Assembly: GCA_963743275.1 (NCBI GenBank)
Contig: CAVUPB010000008.1
Location: 682,001-746,000, forward strand
Source of the DNA: JALYLC01 sp963743275
Lineage (GTDB): Bacteria > Actinomycetota > Thermoleophilia > Gaiellales > JALYLC01
Direction of reading: 5' to 3'
Length of the DNA stretch: 64,000 nucleotides
The notes under the pieces are model-generated. The model made no database searches. It was not told the origin of the DNA and saw only the letters and a program-made list of their open reading frames with translations. Each line of letters starts with the position of its first letter. The stretch's first letter is position 1. Below are positions 57,733 to 64,000 of the stretch, piece after piece. The position numbers were made by a program, and so were the translations under genes.

Positions 57733-58814
57733 GAGGCGCCGGAGTGCGCGACGAGCTCGATGCCGAGGAGTCGCTCGGGATCGCGGTAGACGGCGGCCTC
57801 GCGGACGCCTGCGCCGAGCGGGAGCTTGTCGCGCGGCACCGCCAGCACGACGATGCGCTCGCCCGGCTCGCGATGCGCGGCGGGCGTCGGCATGCCGTCG
57901 CTCTCGGCCAGCGTCACAATCAGGTCGGGGTACGTCGCGACGCGCTCGCCGTCGAGATCGGCGGCCATGTACTCGTTGCAGACGTGGATGACGAGGCTGG
58001 AGCCGCTGTCGACCTCGAGCGTGCCGACGTCCCAGTTCTCGCGCACGGCGACGTTCGCGGAGCGCAGCGGCCCGCGCCCGAGCTCGCGGCCGCCGAGCGT
58101 GTCCTTGATCGCGCTGATCATCGCCTCGCCGCCCGCGCCCCCGGCGGCGATCATCGCCTCGCCGAGGCGGATGCAGGCCGAGACGGCGCCCACGGCGCCG
58201 TGCTCGCGCAGGAACTCGACGGGGAAGGGTCCGCGCGATGCGAGCAGCGACCCGCCGGTCGCGGCCGAGGCGTGGTGCAGCACGTCCGAGACGAGCCCGA
58301 TGGGCCCGCGCGCGACGATCTCGACGTGCCCGTGGTGGTCCTCCACGCCGCCGACCGCCGCCTGCACGACGTTGATGTCGGTGCGGCCGGCCAGTCCCAT
58401 GCCGCCCATGGCCACGGTCGGGTGACCGCGGCCGTTGGCGTTGCAGTCGATCACGGCGAGATGCGGGTCGAGCGCGTTCGCGAGCCACGTGCCGGCCATG
58501 AACGCGCCCGGGTGCGCCGTCATCGTGCCGACGATCGCGCCGTGGCCGTCCCAGGCCTCGCACGCCAGCTCGAGCGCGCGCAGGCCGTCGCGCGGCCACG
58601 TGAGCTGCCGCTGGGTGCCGGGCGCCCCGACGCCGGTCATGATCATGACCTGATCGTCGCCCTCGAGCTCGTCGAGCCCCATGAGCACGGGGCTGCCGAC
58701 CTGGAAGACCGTGCGGGCGCCTTCGAGCCCGCGCTCGAGCCCACCGCCGCCGGCTCCGAACACGAGGCCCCCCATGCAGGCCGCGCGCGCGTCGTCGAAG
58801 GTCAGCTCTCGCAT
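57729..58814 (-). CDS. DUF917/S-methyl thiohydantoin desulfurase (S-Me-THD) family protein
   Basis: 361-aa protein of the DUF917 family, now named after S-methyl thiohydantoin desulfurase. It has the glycine-rich N-terminal block ACMGGLVFGAGGGGLERG (residues 12-29), VIMTGVGAPG-type strand, AVIDCNANGRGHPTVAMGGMG (about 120-139) and a C-terminal domain starting near HVEIVARG. The family removes methanethiol from an S-methyl thiohydantoin in methylated ergothioneine breakdown; some members act in other hydantoin pathways. Its coupling to a HAL-fold lyase supports an imidazole route. ATG is divergent from the tautomerase. Confidence 0.8.
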   Translation of the reverse strand: MRELTFDDARAACMGGLVFGAGGGGLERGLEGARTVFQVGSPVLMGLDELEGDDQVMIMTGVGAPGTQRQLTWPRDGLRALELACEAWDGHGAIVGTMTAHPGAFMAGTWLANALDPHLAVIDCNANGRGHPTVAMGGMGLAGRTDINVVQAAVGGVEDHHGHVEIVARGPIGLVSDVLHHASAATGGSLLASRGPFPVEFLREHGAVGAVSACIRLGEAMIAAGGAGGEAMISAIKDTLGGRELGRGPLRSANVAVRENWDVGTLEVDSGSSLVIHVCNEYMAADLDGERVATYPDLIVTLAESDGMPTPAAHREPGERIVVLAVPRDKLPLGAGVREAAVYRDPERLLGIELVAHSGAS

Positions 58815-58857
58815 TCCGCCGTTAGCATAGGGGTCTCACGAAGCGAGGAGACGGGCA

Positions 58858-59055
58858 ATGCCGATCATCCAGATCCACATGCTGCCGGGCCGCACGAACG
58901 AGGAGAAGGCCGCCGTCCTGAAGGCGATCCACGAGGCCGTGACGAGCACGCTCGGGGTGCCGGACAGCGCGGTGCGCGCCTGGATCAGCGACATGGATCC
59001 GCACGCGTTCATCCGCAACGGCGAGATCGTCGCCGACGAGATGGCCAAGGCTTAG
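58858..59055 (+). CDS. 4-oxalocrotonate tautomerase-like protein (65 aa)
   Basis: Small tautomerase with Pro1 after Met removal (MPIIQIHMLPGRTNEEK); Arg11 is present. Helix EEKAAVLKAIHEAVTSTLG and hairpin AVRAWISDMDPHAFIRNG. GAGGAG precedes the ATG, with TAGCAT as a -10. It is divergent from DUF917 and its stop codon lies at the edge of the inverted-repeat element that follows. Confidence 0.88.
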   Translation: MPIIQIHMLPGRTNEEKAAVLKAIHEAVTSTLGVPDSAVRAWISDMDPHAFIRNGEIVADEMAKA

Positions 59056-59217
59056 GCCCCGTCTCGGTATGGCGCGGTGCCTGGCGGCGTCGAGCGCCGC
59101 CTGGAACGCGATCGACCCTTGCAAGATCGTCCTGATCGAGCCGCGGGCCGATCGCGCCCCAGACGACCCTCGTCACTCGCCAGACGCAAACGCCCTACCG
59201 AGACGGGCCCTTTAGGC
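59053..59217. mobile_element. MITE-like element with GGCCCCGTCTCGGTA ends
   Basis: Near-perfect terminal inverted repeats: left GGCCCCGTCTCGGTA (59056-59070), right TACCGAGACGGGCCC, one mismatch in 15. TTA lies on both flanks as a possible target duplication. About 160 bp, without ORF, between the convergent tautomerase and NudC genes. Family not assigned. Confidence 0.65.
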
Positions 59218-59225
59218 CGCTGCGC

Positions 59226-60029
59226 TCAGAGCCAGTCGTCGATCAGCTTGCGGGCGATCGAGAGACGGCCCGGGAGCTCGGGGAGGTTGCCGCGCGTGAA
59301 CCAGCGCGCGTCGACCAGCTCGGCCTCCTCGATGCGCAGGTCGCCGCTCAGCCAGGTCGCGGTGAAGCCGATCATGAGCGAGTGGGGGAACGGCCAGGGC
59401 TGACTCGCGAAGTACGCGATGTCGCCGACCTCGATGCCGACCTCCTCCTCGAGCTCGCGCGCGACGCACTCCTCGAGCGACTCGCCCGGCTCGACGAAGC
59501 CCGCGAGCACGCTGTACATGCTCCCGGGAAAGCGCTGCGCGCGGGCCAGGAGGATCTCGTCGCCGCGCGTGACGCGCACGATCACGGCCGGCGAGAGGCG
59601 CGGGAACGCAGCGTGGCCGCAGACCGGGCAGCGGCGGGCGCGCTCGCCCGGCGCGTGCTCCGTGGGCGTGCCGCAGCGCCCGCAGTGCACGTGGGTGCGG
59701 TCCCATTCGACGAGCTGGGCGGCACGGCCGGCGAGCGTCCAGAGGTGCTCGTCGATGCGGCCGTAGAGGTCGCGCAGCGTGCGGAACGCCATGCCCGGGG
59801 GCGGTTCGTGGTCGTCGGGCAGCTCCGCCGAGCGGCAGGGGACGCCGTCGAGCTCGCCGAGGTGGAGCGAGCGCACGGGAACGATGCCGAGGGCGCTCGC
59901 CTCGGCGGCGGTCGGCAGCTCGTCGCGCTCGCCGAGGTCGCGCACGAGCACGTCCATGCCCCGGATCCCGATCCAGAGGGCGTCGCCCGCCACGGCGGGC
60001 ACGGTGCTTGGCACGAACCGGGCGCTCAC
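59226..60029 (-). CDS. nudC: NAD+ diphosphatase (NudC-type Nudix hydrolase)
   Basis: 267-aa enzyme that cleaves NAD(H) to NMN(H) and AMP and can decap NAD-RNA. Zinc ribbon CGRCG and CPVCG (residues about 115-140), Nudix box GFVEPGESLEECVARELEEEVGI, and the NudC-specific SQPWPFPHSLMIGF. GTG start. It is 4 nt beyond the end of the second HAL-fold gene, so possibly co-transcribed with it. Confidence 0.93.
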   Translation of the reverse strand: MSARFVPSTVPAVAGDALWIGIRGMDVLVRDLGERDELPTAAEASALGIVPVRSLHLGELDGVPCRSAELPDDHEPPPGMAFRTLRDLYGRIDEHLWTLAGRAAQLVEWDRTHVHCGRCGTPTEHAPGERARRCPVCGHAAFPRLSPAVIVRVTRGDEILLARAQRFPGSMYSVLAGFVEPGESLEECVARELEEEVGIEVGDIAYFASQPWPFPHSLMIGFTATWLSGDLRIEEAELVDARWFTRGNLPELPGRLSIARKLIDDWL

Positions 60030-60032
60030 GGC

Positions 60033-61448
60033 TCAGGCCAGCGCGCGATCGGTGAACCATGCGGCGAGCCGGCCCGCTTCCTCGCCGAGCGGGTGTGCCT
60101 CGGTCACGACCGGGAACCGCTCGCGGACGTCGCCCAGCAGCTCGCTCAGCGCGGGCGGCGCCTCGCGGCCCGCATCCGCCATCGCCTGCGAGGAGATTGC
60201 GGCGACGATCGCGAGCGCCGCGTCGAGGCAGGTGCCCACTTTCTCCTGCCGGCGCCAGGCGAAGAAGGACGGCGCGCAGGTGTCGTTCTGGCCGTAGCCG
60301 CCGAGCGGGATGAGCGTCGGCTGTGCCGCCGCGCGGGCCTCCTCGGCCCACCACGTCTGCACCATGTAGAGGATCTTGACGGGCACGTGGCCCTCGCCGA
60401 AGACCGTCGGGTCGGTCAGCAGGCGCTCGGTCTGGCGCTCGAGCAGCTGGCAGAGGTCGGCCCATGCCATCGCCAGGCCATCCATCGCCTGCGGCGCCTG
60501 CGCGTTGTGGTAGCTGCCGTTGGAGAGCGTCGCGCCCAGCGGGTAGCCCTCGCAGGGCGGCACGAAGACGGGGTTGTCGCTGACGGCCGCGAGTGACGAG
60601 GTGGCCGCGCGCTCGGCCTCGGCGGTCGCGCGGCGCAGGCGGCCGAGCACGCGCGGGAGGATGCGGAACGAGACCGGGGCCTGGAAGTGCCGGCGCTCGC
60701 CCACGCCGTCGGCGAGCAGCGCGCGCAGCGACTGCAAGGCCGCGACCTCGTGCTGCTCCTCCCAGAGGCCCTCGAGCAGCGGCGAGTGCTGCTCGTCGGG
60801 CGTGCGGATCGCCTCGGCGGCGAGCGCGCAGACGCGCTCGGCCGTGACCAGACGGTTGCGGCCCGAGAGCGCCGCGTCGGCGACGAGCGCGGATGCGCAG
60901 GGCGAGCCGTTGATCAGCGACATCGCCTCGCGCGAGTCCTCCACGATGCGCGACGACAGCTTGCCGAAGAGGTGCCCGAGCGGCAGGATCTCGCCGCTGC
61001 CCCCGTTGCCCTGCGAGGGGACGGTCGGCAGCGGGCCGTCCTCGAGCATGCCGGCGACGGCGCGTGCGATCTCGGGCCGGACGCCGGAGTTGCCCTCGAT
61101 CATCCCGGTCAGGCGCGTCAGCACCATGCCGCGCACGACGCGCTCGGGCAGGGGCTCGCCGAACGAGGCGCCCGAGCGGCCGAGCATGCGCGCGAGGTTG
61201 CGCCGCTGGTCGGCGTCGAGCAGCGTCGCGGCGCCGTCGCCCGCGCTCGTCGTGACGCCGTAGATGAAGGCCGAGGGGTCACTCTCGACGAGCGCGAGGA
61301 AGGCGTCGCGCGCCGCGCGCATGCGCTCGGCCGCGCCGTCGCCGATGACGATGCCCGCGCCCTCGCGGGCGACGCGCCGGTAGCTCTCGAGGTCGATGTC
61401 GGTACGGCGCTCGAGCGTCACCGTGTGCGTCGCCTGCGTGGTGCTCAT
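60033..61448 (-). CDS. HAL/PAL-fold aromatic amino acid lyase with GSG in place of ASG
   Basis: 471-aa member of the same superfamily as the gene at 56239 but distantly related. Tyr63 (YGVTTSAGDGA), EGNSGVRPEI, MSLINGSPCAS, FQAPVSFRILPRVLG and SDNPVFVP to LSNGSYHNAQ match. The MIO region reads VPSQGNGGSGEILPLGHL, so Gly150-Ser151-Gly152 replaces Ala-Ser-Gly and the loop is one residue shorter than GSVGASGDL. MIO formation is possible but unproven. Located between a DUF427 protein and NudC. Confidence 0.82.
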   Translation of the reverse strand: MSTTQATHTVTLERRTDIDLESYRRVAREGAGIVIGDGAAERMRAARDAFLALVESDPSAFIYGVTTSAGDGAATLLDADQRRNLARMLGRSGASFGEPLPERVVRGMVLTRLTGMIEGNSGVRPEIARAVAGMLEDGPLPTVPSQGNGGSGEILPLGHLFGKLSSRIVEDSREAMSLINGSPCASALVADAALSGRNRLVTAERVCALAAEAIRTPDEQHSPLLEGLWEEQHEVAALQSLRALLADGVGERRHFQAPVSFRILPRVLGRLRRATAEAERAATSSLAAVSDNPVFVPPCEGYPLGATLSNGSYHNAQAPQAMDGLAMAWADLCQLLERQTERLLTDPTVFGEGHVPVKILYMVQTWWAEEARAAAQPTLIPLGGYGQNDTCAPSFFAWRRQEKVGTCLDAALAIVAAISSQAMADAGREAPPALSELLGDVRERFPVVTEAHPLGEEAGRLAAWFTDRALA

Positions 61449-61450
61449 CG

Positions 61451-62278
61451 CTATGCGTGACTCCCGGCCTTGGCGAAGGGCGAGTACCCGCGCTCCTGGC
61501 GCTCGCCGTCGAGGTCGACGTCGACGACCTCGTCGTAGAACGCGACGAGGCCGCGCAGCGCCTCGGCGACCGGGATCGGGCTCTCGTAGCTCCACGCGAT
61601 GTTCTCGTTGCCGCCCACCGTCCAGTACGACGCGGTGCCCTTGTACGGGCAGGCCGTGTGGCGCTCCGTGGCCGCGTACTCGCCGACGATGTCCTCCTTG
61701 GGGAGGTACCAGCGCGTCGGCAGGTTGGTCTCGAAGACCGCCATCGGGCGGCTCGACTCGGCCAGCACGACGCCGTCGAGCGACACCTTGACGGCGCGCG
61801 AGCTGTGCACGATGTCGACGCGGTGGTACGGGTCGCGCGGGTGGACGAAGACCTCCTCGTCCTCCTCGTACCAGTGGTCGACGGCGTCCCAGTAGAAGGC
61901 CACGCGGTCGCTGATGTCGGGGCAGTCGTTGATCAGCTCGGGATAGCCCCAGACCTTGTTCTCGGCGAGCTTGCCGCCGGCGCGGATCGTCCAGTAGCGC
62001 GCATCGCCCTTGAACGGGCAGTGCGTCGTGTGCTCGGTCGCCTCGAGCAGGTCGAAGCGCACGTCGGAGCGCGGGAAGTACCACACGGGAAGGTGACCCG
62101 TCTCGTGCAGCAGCATCACGTCCAGCGAATCGACCACCGTCTCGCCGCCGATGACGCCGCGCACGCGCCGCGGCGAGGGCTCGAGGTAGAGGGCATGGTG
62201 CTTCGGTGCGTCGGGCTCGAAGTTGAAGGTGCCGGCGGGCTGCTTTCCGAACGGGCCCGTGCCCATCGTGAGTCCCAT
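61451..62278 (-). CDS. Double DUF427-domain protein
   Basis: 275-aa protein with two similar halves. Half 1: RRVRGVIGGETVVDSLDVMLLHETGHLPVWYFPRSDV then TTHCPFKGDARYWTI; half 2: RAVKVSLDGVVLAESSRPM then TRWYLPKEDIV and TACPYKGTASYWTV. DUF427 domains carry the CP(Y/F)KG motif; function is unknown. GGGAG precedes the ATG. It is upstream of the second HAL-fold gene with 2 nt between, so they form a unit. Confidence 0.88.
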   Translation of the reverse strand: MGLTMGTGPFGKQPAGTFNFEPDAPKHHALYLEPSPRRVRGVIGGETVVDSLDVMLLHETGHLPVWYFPRSDVRFDLLEATEHTTHCPFKGDARYWTIRAGGKLAENKVWGYPELINDCPDISDRVAFYWDAVDHWYEEDEEVFVHPRDPYHRVDIVHSSRAVKVSLDGVVLAESSRPMAVFETNLPTRWYLPKEDIVGEYAATERHTACPYKGTASYWTVGGNENIAWSYESPIPVAEALRGLVAFYDEVVDVDLDGERQERGYSPFAKAGSHA

Positions 62279-62384
62279 GATGTCTCCCTGTCGACGTCGT
62301 CTCGGGAGCCTACATGCGCCCCCCGGCCGTCCGCCGCGGACGGCCTGGACGGGGTAACCGAACCGCTGCGCGCCGCATTCCCGT

Positions 62385-62429
62385 CGTCAAGATTGCTTGA
62401 CGAGCGATCGACGTCAAGATATATTGACG
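62385..62429. promoter_or_regulatory. Two 18-bp palindromic operators over a leaderless promoter
   Basis: CGTCAAGATTGCTTGACG (62385-62402) and CGTCAAGATATATTGACG (62412-62429) are two dyads of the form CGTCAA-N6-TTGACG, 27 bp apart. The -35 TTGACG (62397-62402), 17-bp spacer and -10 TATATT (62420-62425) are built from these same bases, and the -10 ends seven bases before the ATG at 62433. This is a strong autoregulated leaderless promoter. Confidence 0.8.
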
Positions 62430-62432
62430 GAC

Positions 62433-62810
62433 ATGGACGATCTCGCTGCCGCCCGCGACCTGCTCAACCACCGGCTCGACGCGCTGCTCGTCGACGACCC
62501 CCTGGGGGCGCTCGAGGCGATCGGCGGCGTGCAACGCGATGTCGCCGCGCGCCGCGGCAAGGCCGTGCGGCTCGCGGTGCAGCGCCACTCCTGGGCCGAG
62601 ATCGGCGCGGCGCTCGGCGTCACCAAGCAGGCGGCGCATCAGAAGTTCGCCAGGGAATGGGCCGAGACGCTCAAGGGCGAGGTCAAGGCCGAGCATCAGG
62701 CGCTCAAGGCCGCCCAGCGCGAGGGCTCGAGCGAGAGCGTGAAGGCCGCGAAGGCGAGGCTCGACGCGCTGATCGCAGAGCTCAAGGACGCGAACCGGCG
62801 GCGGAAGTAG
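62433..62810 (+). CDS. Small helix-turn-helix DNA-binding protein, likely autoregulator
   Basis: 125-aa protein. An N-terminal helical region (ARDLLNHRLDALLVDDPLGALEAI) precedes a helix-turn-helix, RHSWAEIGAALGVTKQAAHQKFAREW (residues about 50-75), of the type found in actinobacterial Clp-N-associated regulators. The C-terminus is a charged coiled coil (KGEVKAEHQALKAAQREG). The ATG at 62433 is chosen by the promoter spacing over an upstream start. Two palindromes in its promoter are probable binding sites. The gene is divergent from the DUF427 operon, which it may also control. Confidence 0.82.
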   Translation: MDDLAAARDLLNHRLDALLVDDPLGALEAIGGVQRDVAARRGKAVRLAVQRHSWAEIGAALGVTKQAAHQKFAREWAETLKGEVKAEHQALKAAQREGSSESVKAAKARLDALIAELKDANRRRK

Positions 62811-62821
62811 CAGGGCGCACG

Positions 62822-62884
62822 TGCACGATCGGGGTCTGACCCCAATCGTGCAGATGCAAAGTTGGGGTCAGACCCCAAGTTTGC
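62822..62884. repeat. Tandem pair of GGGGTC(A/T)GACCCC palindromes (copies e1 and e2)
   Basis: First, TGCACGATC and core GGGGTCTGACCCC with one mismatch in the arm (62822-62852); second, GCAAAGTT with core GGGGTCAGACCCC and AAGTTTGC (62856-62884). Between the convergent helix-turn-helix and NlpC/P60 genes. e1 has the flank of copy b, e2 that of copies c. Confidence 0.88.
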
Positions 62885-62906
62885 GGACCCGGTCGCGGCG
62901 GGTGCG

Positions 62907-64000
62907 TCAGCCGCTGATGCGCACGGCGCCGATGTAGTCGGCGCGGGCCGAGAGCGCGACCACCTTGACGACGTCGCCCGTGTGCGGGGACTCGACGAAC
63001 TGGCCGCCCCCGATGTACATGCCGACGTGGTCGAGGCTGTGGAAGAAGACGAGGTCGCCCGGCGCCAGCTCGCCCTGCGACGCGACGCGGGTGCCGGCGT
63101 TCCAGAGCGCGCCGGTGAAGTGGGGCAGGCCCGAGTGACCCGCCTGCGCGTAGGCCCAGGAGACGAGGCCCGAGCAGTCGAAGCCGCCCGGAGACGCTCC
63201 GCCCGCGACGTACGGGGTGCCGAGCTGGCCGAGCGCGATGCTCACGGCGCTCGCGCCGACCGACGACGGGGCCGGCAGCGTCGCCGAGACGGCGGTGTCG
63301 ACCGCGGTGGCGCCGATGTCGTTGGCCACGACGGGCGGCGTCGAGGCATCGGCCTGCTGCGTCACGATGCGCGAGGCGACGCGCCGCGAGGCGGCGACCT
63401 CGGCCGCGCGCCGGGCGTCGAGAAGGCGCCGCACCTCGAGCCGCAGGCCCGCGTAGCGCCGCTTCTGCGCGGCCACGGAGCTGCGGACGCGCGCCTGCAG
63501 CGCGCTCAGCTCGGCGACCGCCGCCTGCCGCTGCTCGCGCTCGCCCGCGAGCACCCGCTCGCGCCGCAGGATCTCGCCCTTGTCGGCGCGGATCGCCCGC
63601 AGCGTGCCGGCGTTGTAGGTGTTCGTGCGGTCGAGCAGCGAGAACTGCTCGAGCAGCTCGCCGAAGTTGCGCGCGGCGAGCGCCGCCTGCAGCGGGTCGG
63701 GCGCCGGCGTCTTGTAGGCGCTGATCAGCGACTGGCTGAGCGCGCCCTCGGCATGTGCGAGGTTGATGCGCGCGGCCCGCAGCATGGTCTCGTTGCCGCG
63801 GATGCGGCTCTCGGTCTGCGCCAGCCGCAGGCGCGCGCCGTTCGCGCGCTCGACGACCGCCTCGAGGCGCTGCCCGTCGCTCTGGATCCGCAGCCACGCG
63901 CGCTGCGCCTGCGCGCGGGTGTCGCCGATGCGATCGGCCTGCGCCGGCAGCGCGGCGGCGATGCCGGTCGCGCCCGTGCAGAGCACGGCCAGGGCGGTCA
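62907..64000 (-). CDS. NlpC/P60 peptidoglycan hydrolase with coiled-coil domain (start at window edge)
   Basis: At least 359 aa. N-terminal hydrophobic export signal (VLCTGATGIAAALPAQA), a long coiled coil (RAQAQRAWLRIQSDGQRLEAV to SLQARVRSSVAAQKRRYAGL) and a C-terminal NlpC/P60 domain: Cys in GGFDCSGLVSWAYAQAG, His in LDHVGMYIGGGQF and a third polar residue in ESPHTG. RipA/CwlO-like layout: a coiled coil controls a D,L-endopeptidase at division. The frame is open to the last base, and positions 63999-64001 could be an NTG start, so a few residues may be missing. Confidence 0.9.
   Translation of the reverse strand, partial: TALAVLCTGATGIAAALPAQADRIGDTRAQAQRAWLRIQSDGQRLEAVVERANGARLRLAQTESRIRGNETMLRAARINLAHAEGALSQSLISAYKTPAPDPLQAALAARNFGELLEQFSLLDRTNTYNAGTLRAIRADKGEILRRERVLAGEREQRQAAVAELSALQARVRSSVAAQKRRYAGLRLEVRRLLDARRAAEVAASRRVASRIVTQQADASTPPVVANDIGATAVDTAVSATLPAPSSVGASAVSIALGQLGTPYVAGGASPGGFDCSGLVSWAYAQAGHSGLPHFTGALWNAGTRVASQGELAPGDLVFFHSLDHVGMYIGGGQFVESPHTGDVVKVVALSARADYIGAVRISG

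Overview
The window is very GC-rich (roughly 70% or more by eye), with GTG starts almost as common as ATG, an occasional TTG, many 1-4 nt stop/start overlaps, and many first genes that carry a TANNNT-like -10 box only 6-7 nt before the start codon, as leaderless genes do. Together with tandem LIV transporters, large amidohydrolase and SDR families, PadR/HAAS-like and NlpC/P60 genes, this suggests a soil-type actinomycete, most likely class Thermoleophilia (Solirubrobacterales/Gaiellales). That placement is inferred from composition and gene content; no rRNA or tRNA gene is visible. No phage, CRISPR or transposase gene was recognised.

Almost every gene looks catabolic. 1-6518 holds a partial DJ-1/PfpI gene, an SDR plus fumarylacetoacetase-like hydrolase pair, a methyltransferase, and a minus-strand operon (cupin, tautomerase, SMP-30 lactonase, isochorismatase-like hydrolase, zinc alcohol dehydrogenase, RidA). 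6623-19050 is a plus-strand series: a five-gene LIV-type ABC importer, then aldehyde dehydrogenase, SDR, cupin, a ThDP enzyme, an amidase and two tandem SDRs. 19037-23873 holds small membrane proteins, an EamA exporter, OsmC, and a TudS-like protein coupled to a small unknown protein and a dihydropyrimidinase, followed by MsrA. 23958-28613 is an overlapping four-gene operon (aminotransferase, two cyclic amidohydrolases, Gfo/Idh dehydrogenase). 28660-33838 has SDRs, two MFS exporters, a TetR gene with a frameshift and three operators. 33848-44704 is a divergent unit controlled by a GntR regulator: a 2-oxoacid dehydrogenase E1/E2 operon without E3 on one side and a second LIV importer on the other.

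The most unusual part is 45299-62278. It holds a formaldehyde-activating-enzyme homologue coupled to a class I glutamine amidotransferase, a hydantoinase-like enzyme coupled to a urocanase and a Rieske oxygenase, a polyamine/betaine-type ABC importer, a DUF917 (S-methyl thiohydantoin desulfurase family) protein coupled to a histidine-ammonia-lyase-fold protein that lacks the MIO serine, and a second HAL-fold protein with a Gly-Ser-Gly in place of Ala-Ser-Gly. Together with the TudS-like/hydantoinase pair at 20847-23162, this resembles a toolkit for degrading methylated or sulfur-bearing imidazoles (ergothioneine, S-methyl-ergothioneine, methylhistidines). The enzyme families are recognised from sequence; the substrate is inference.

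Intergenic space is rich in non-coding structure: a dispersed palindrome family with core GGGGTC(A/T)GACCCC, mostly between convergent genes; a second palindrome family (CCAAGTGGCAC arms); two MITE-like elements (31472-31639 and about 59053-59217); and a 526-bp nested inverted-repeat element (44730-45255), which is the only gene-free stretch longer than 300 bp. Three regulators have readable operators: TetR (three YGGAG-N5-CTCCR sites), GntR (two TTGTCYGACRATCAGA sites), and a small helix-turn-helix protein whose leaderless promoter is covered by two 18-bp palindromes.
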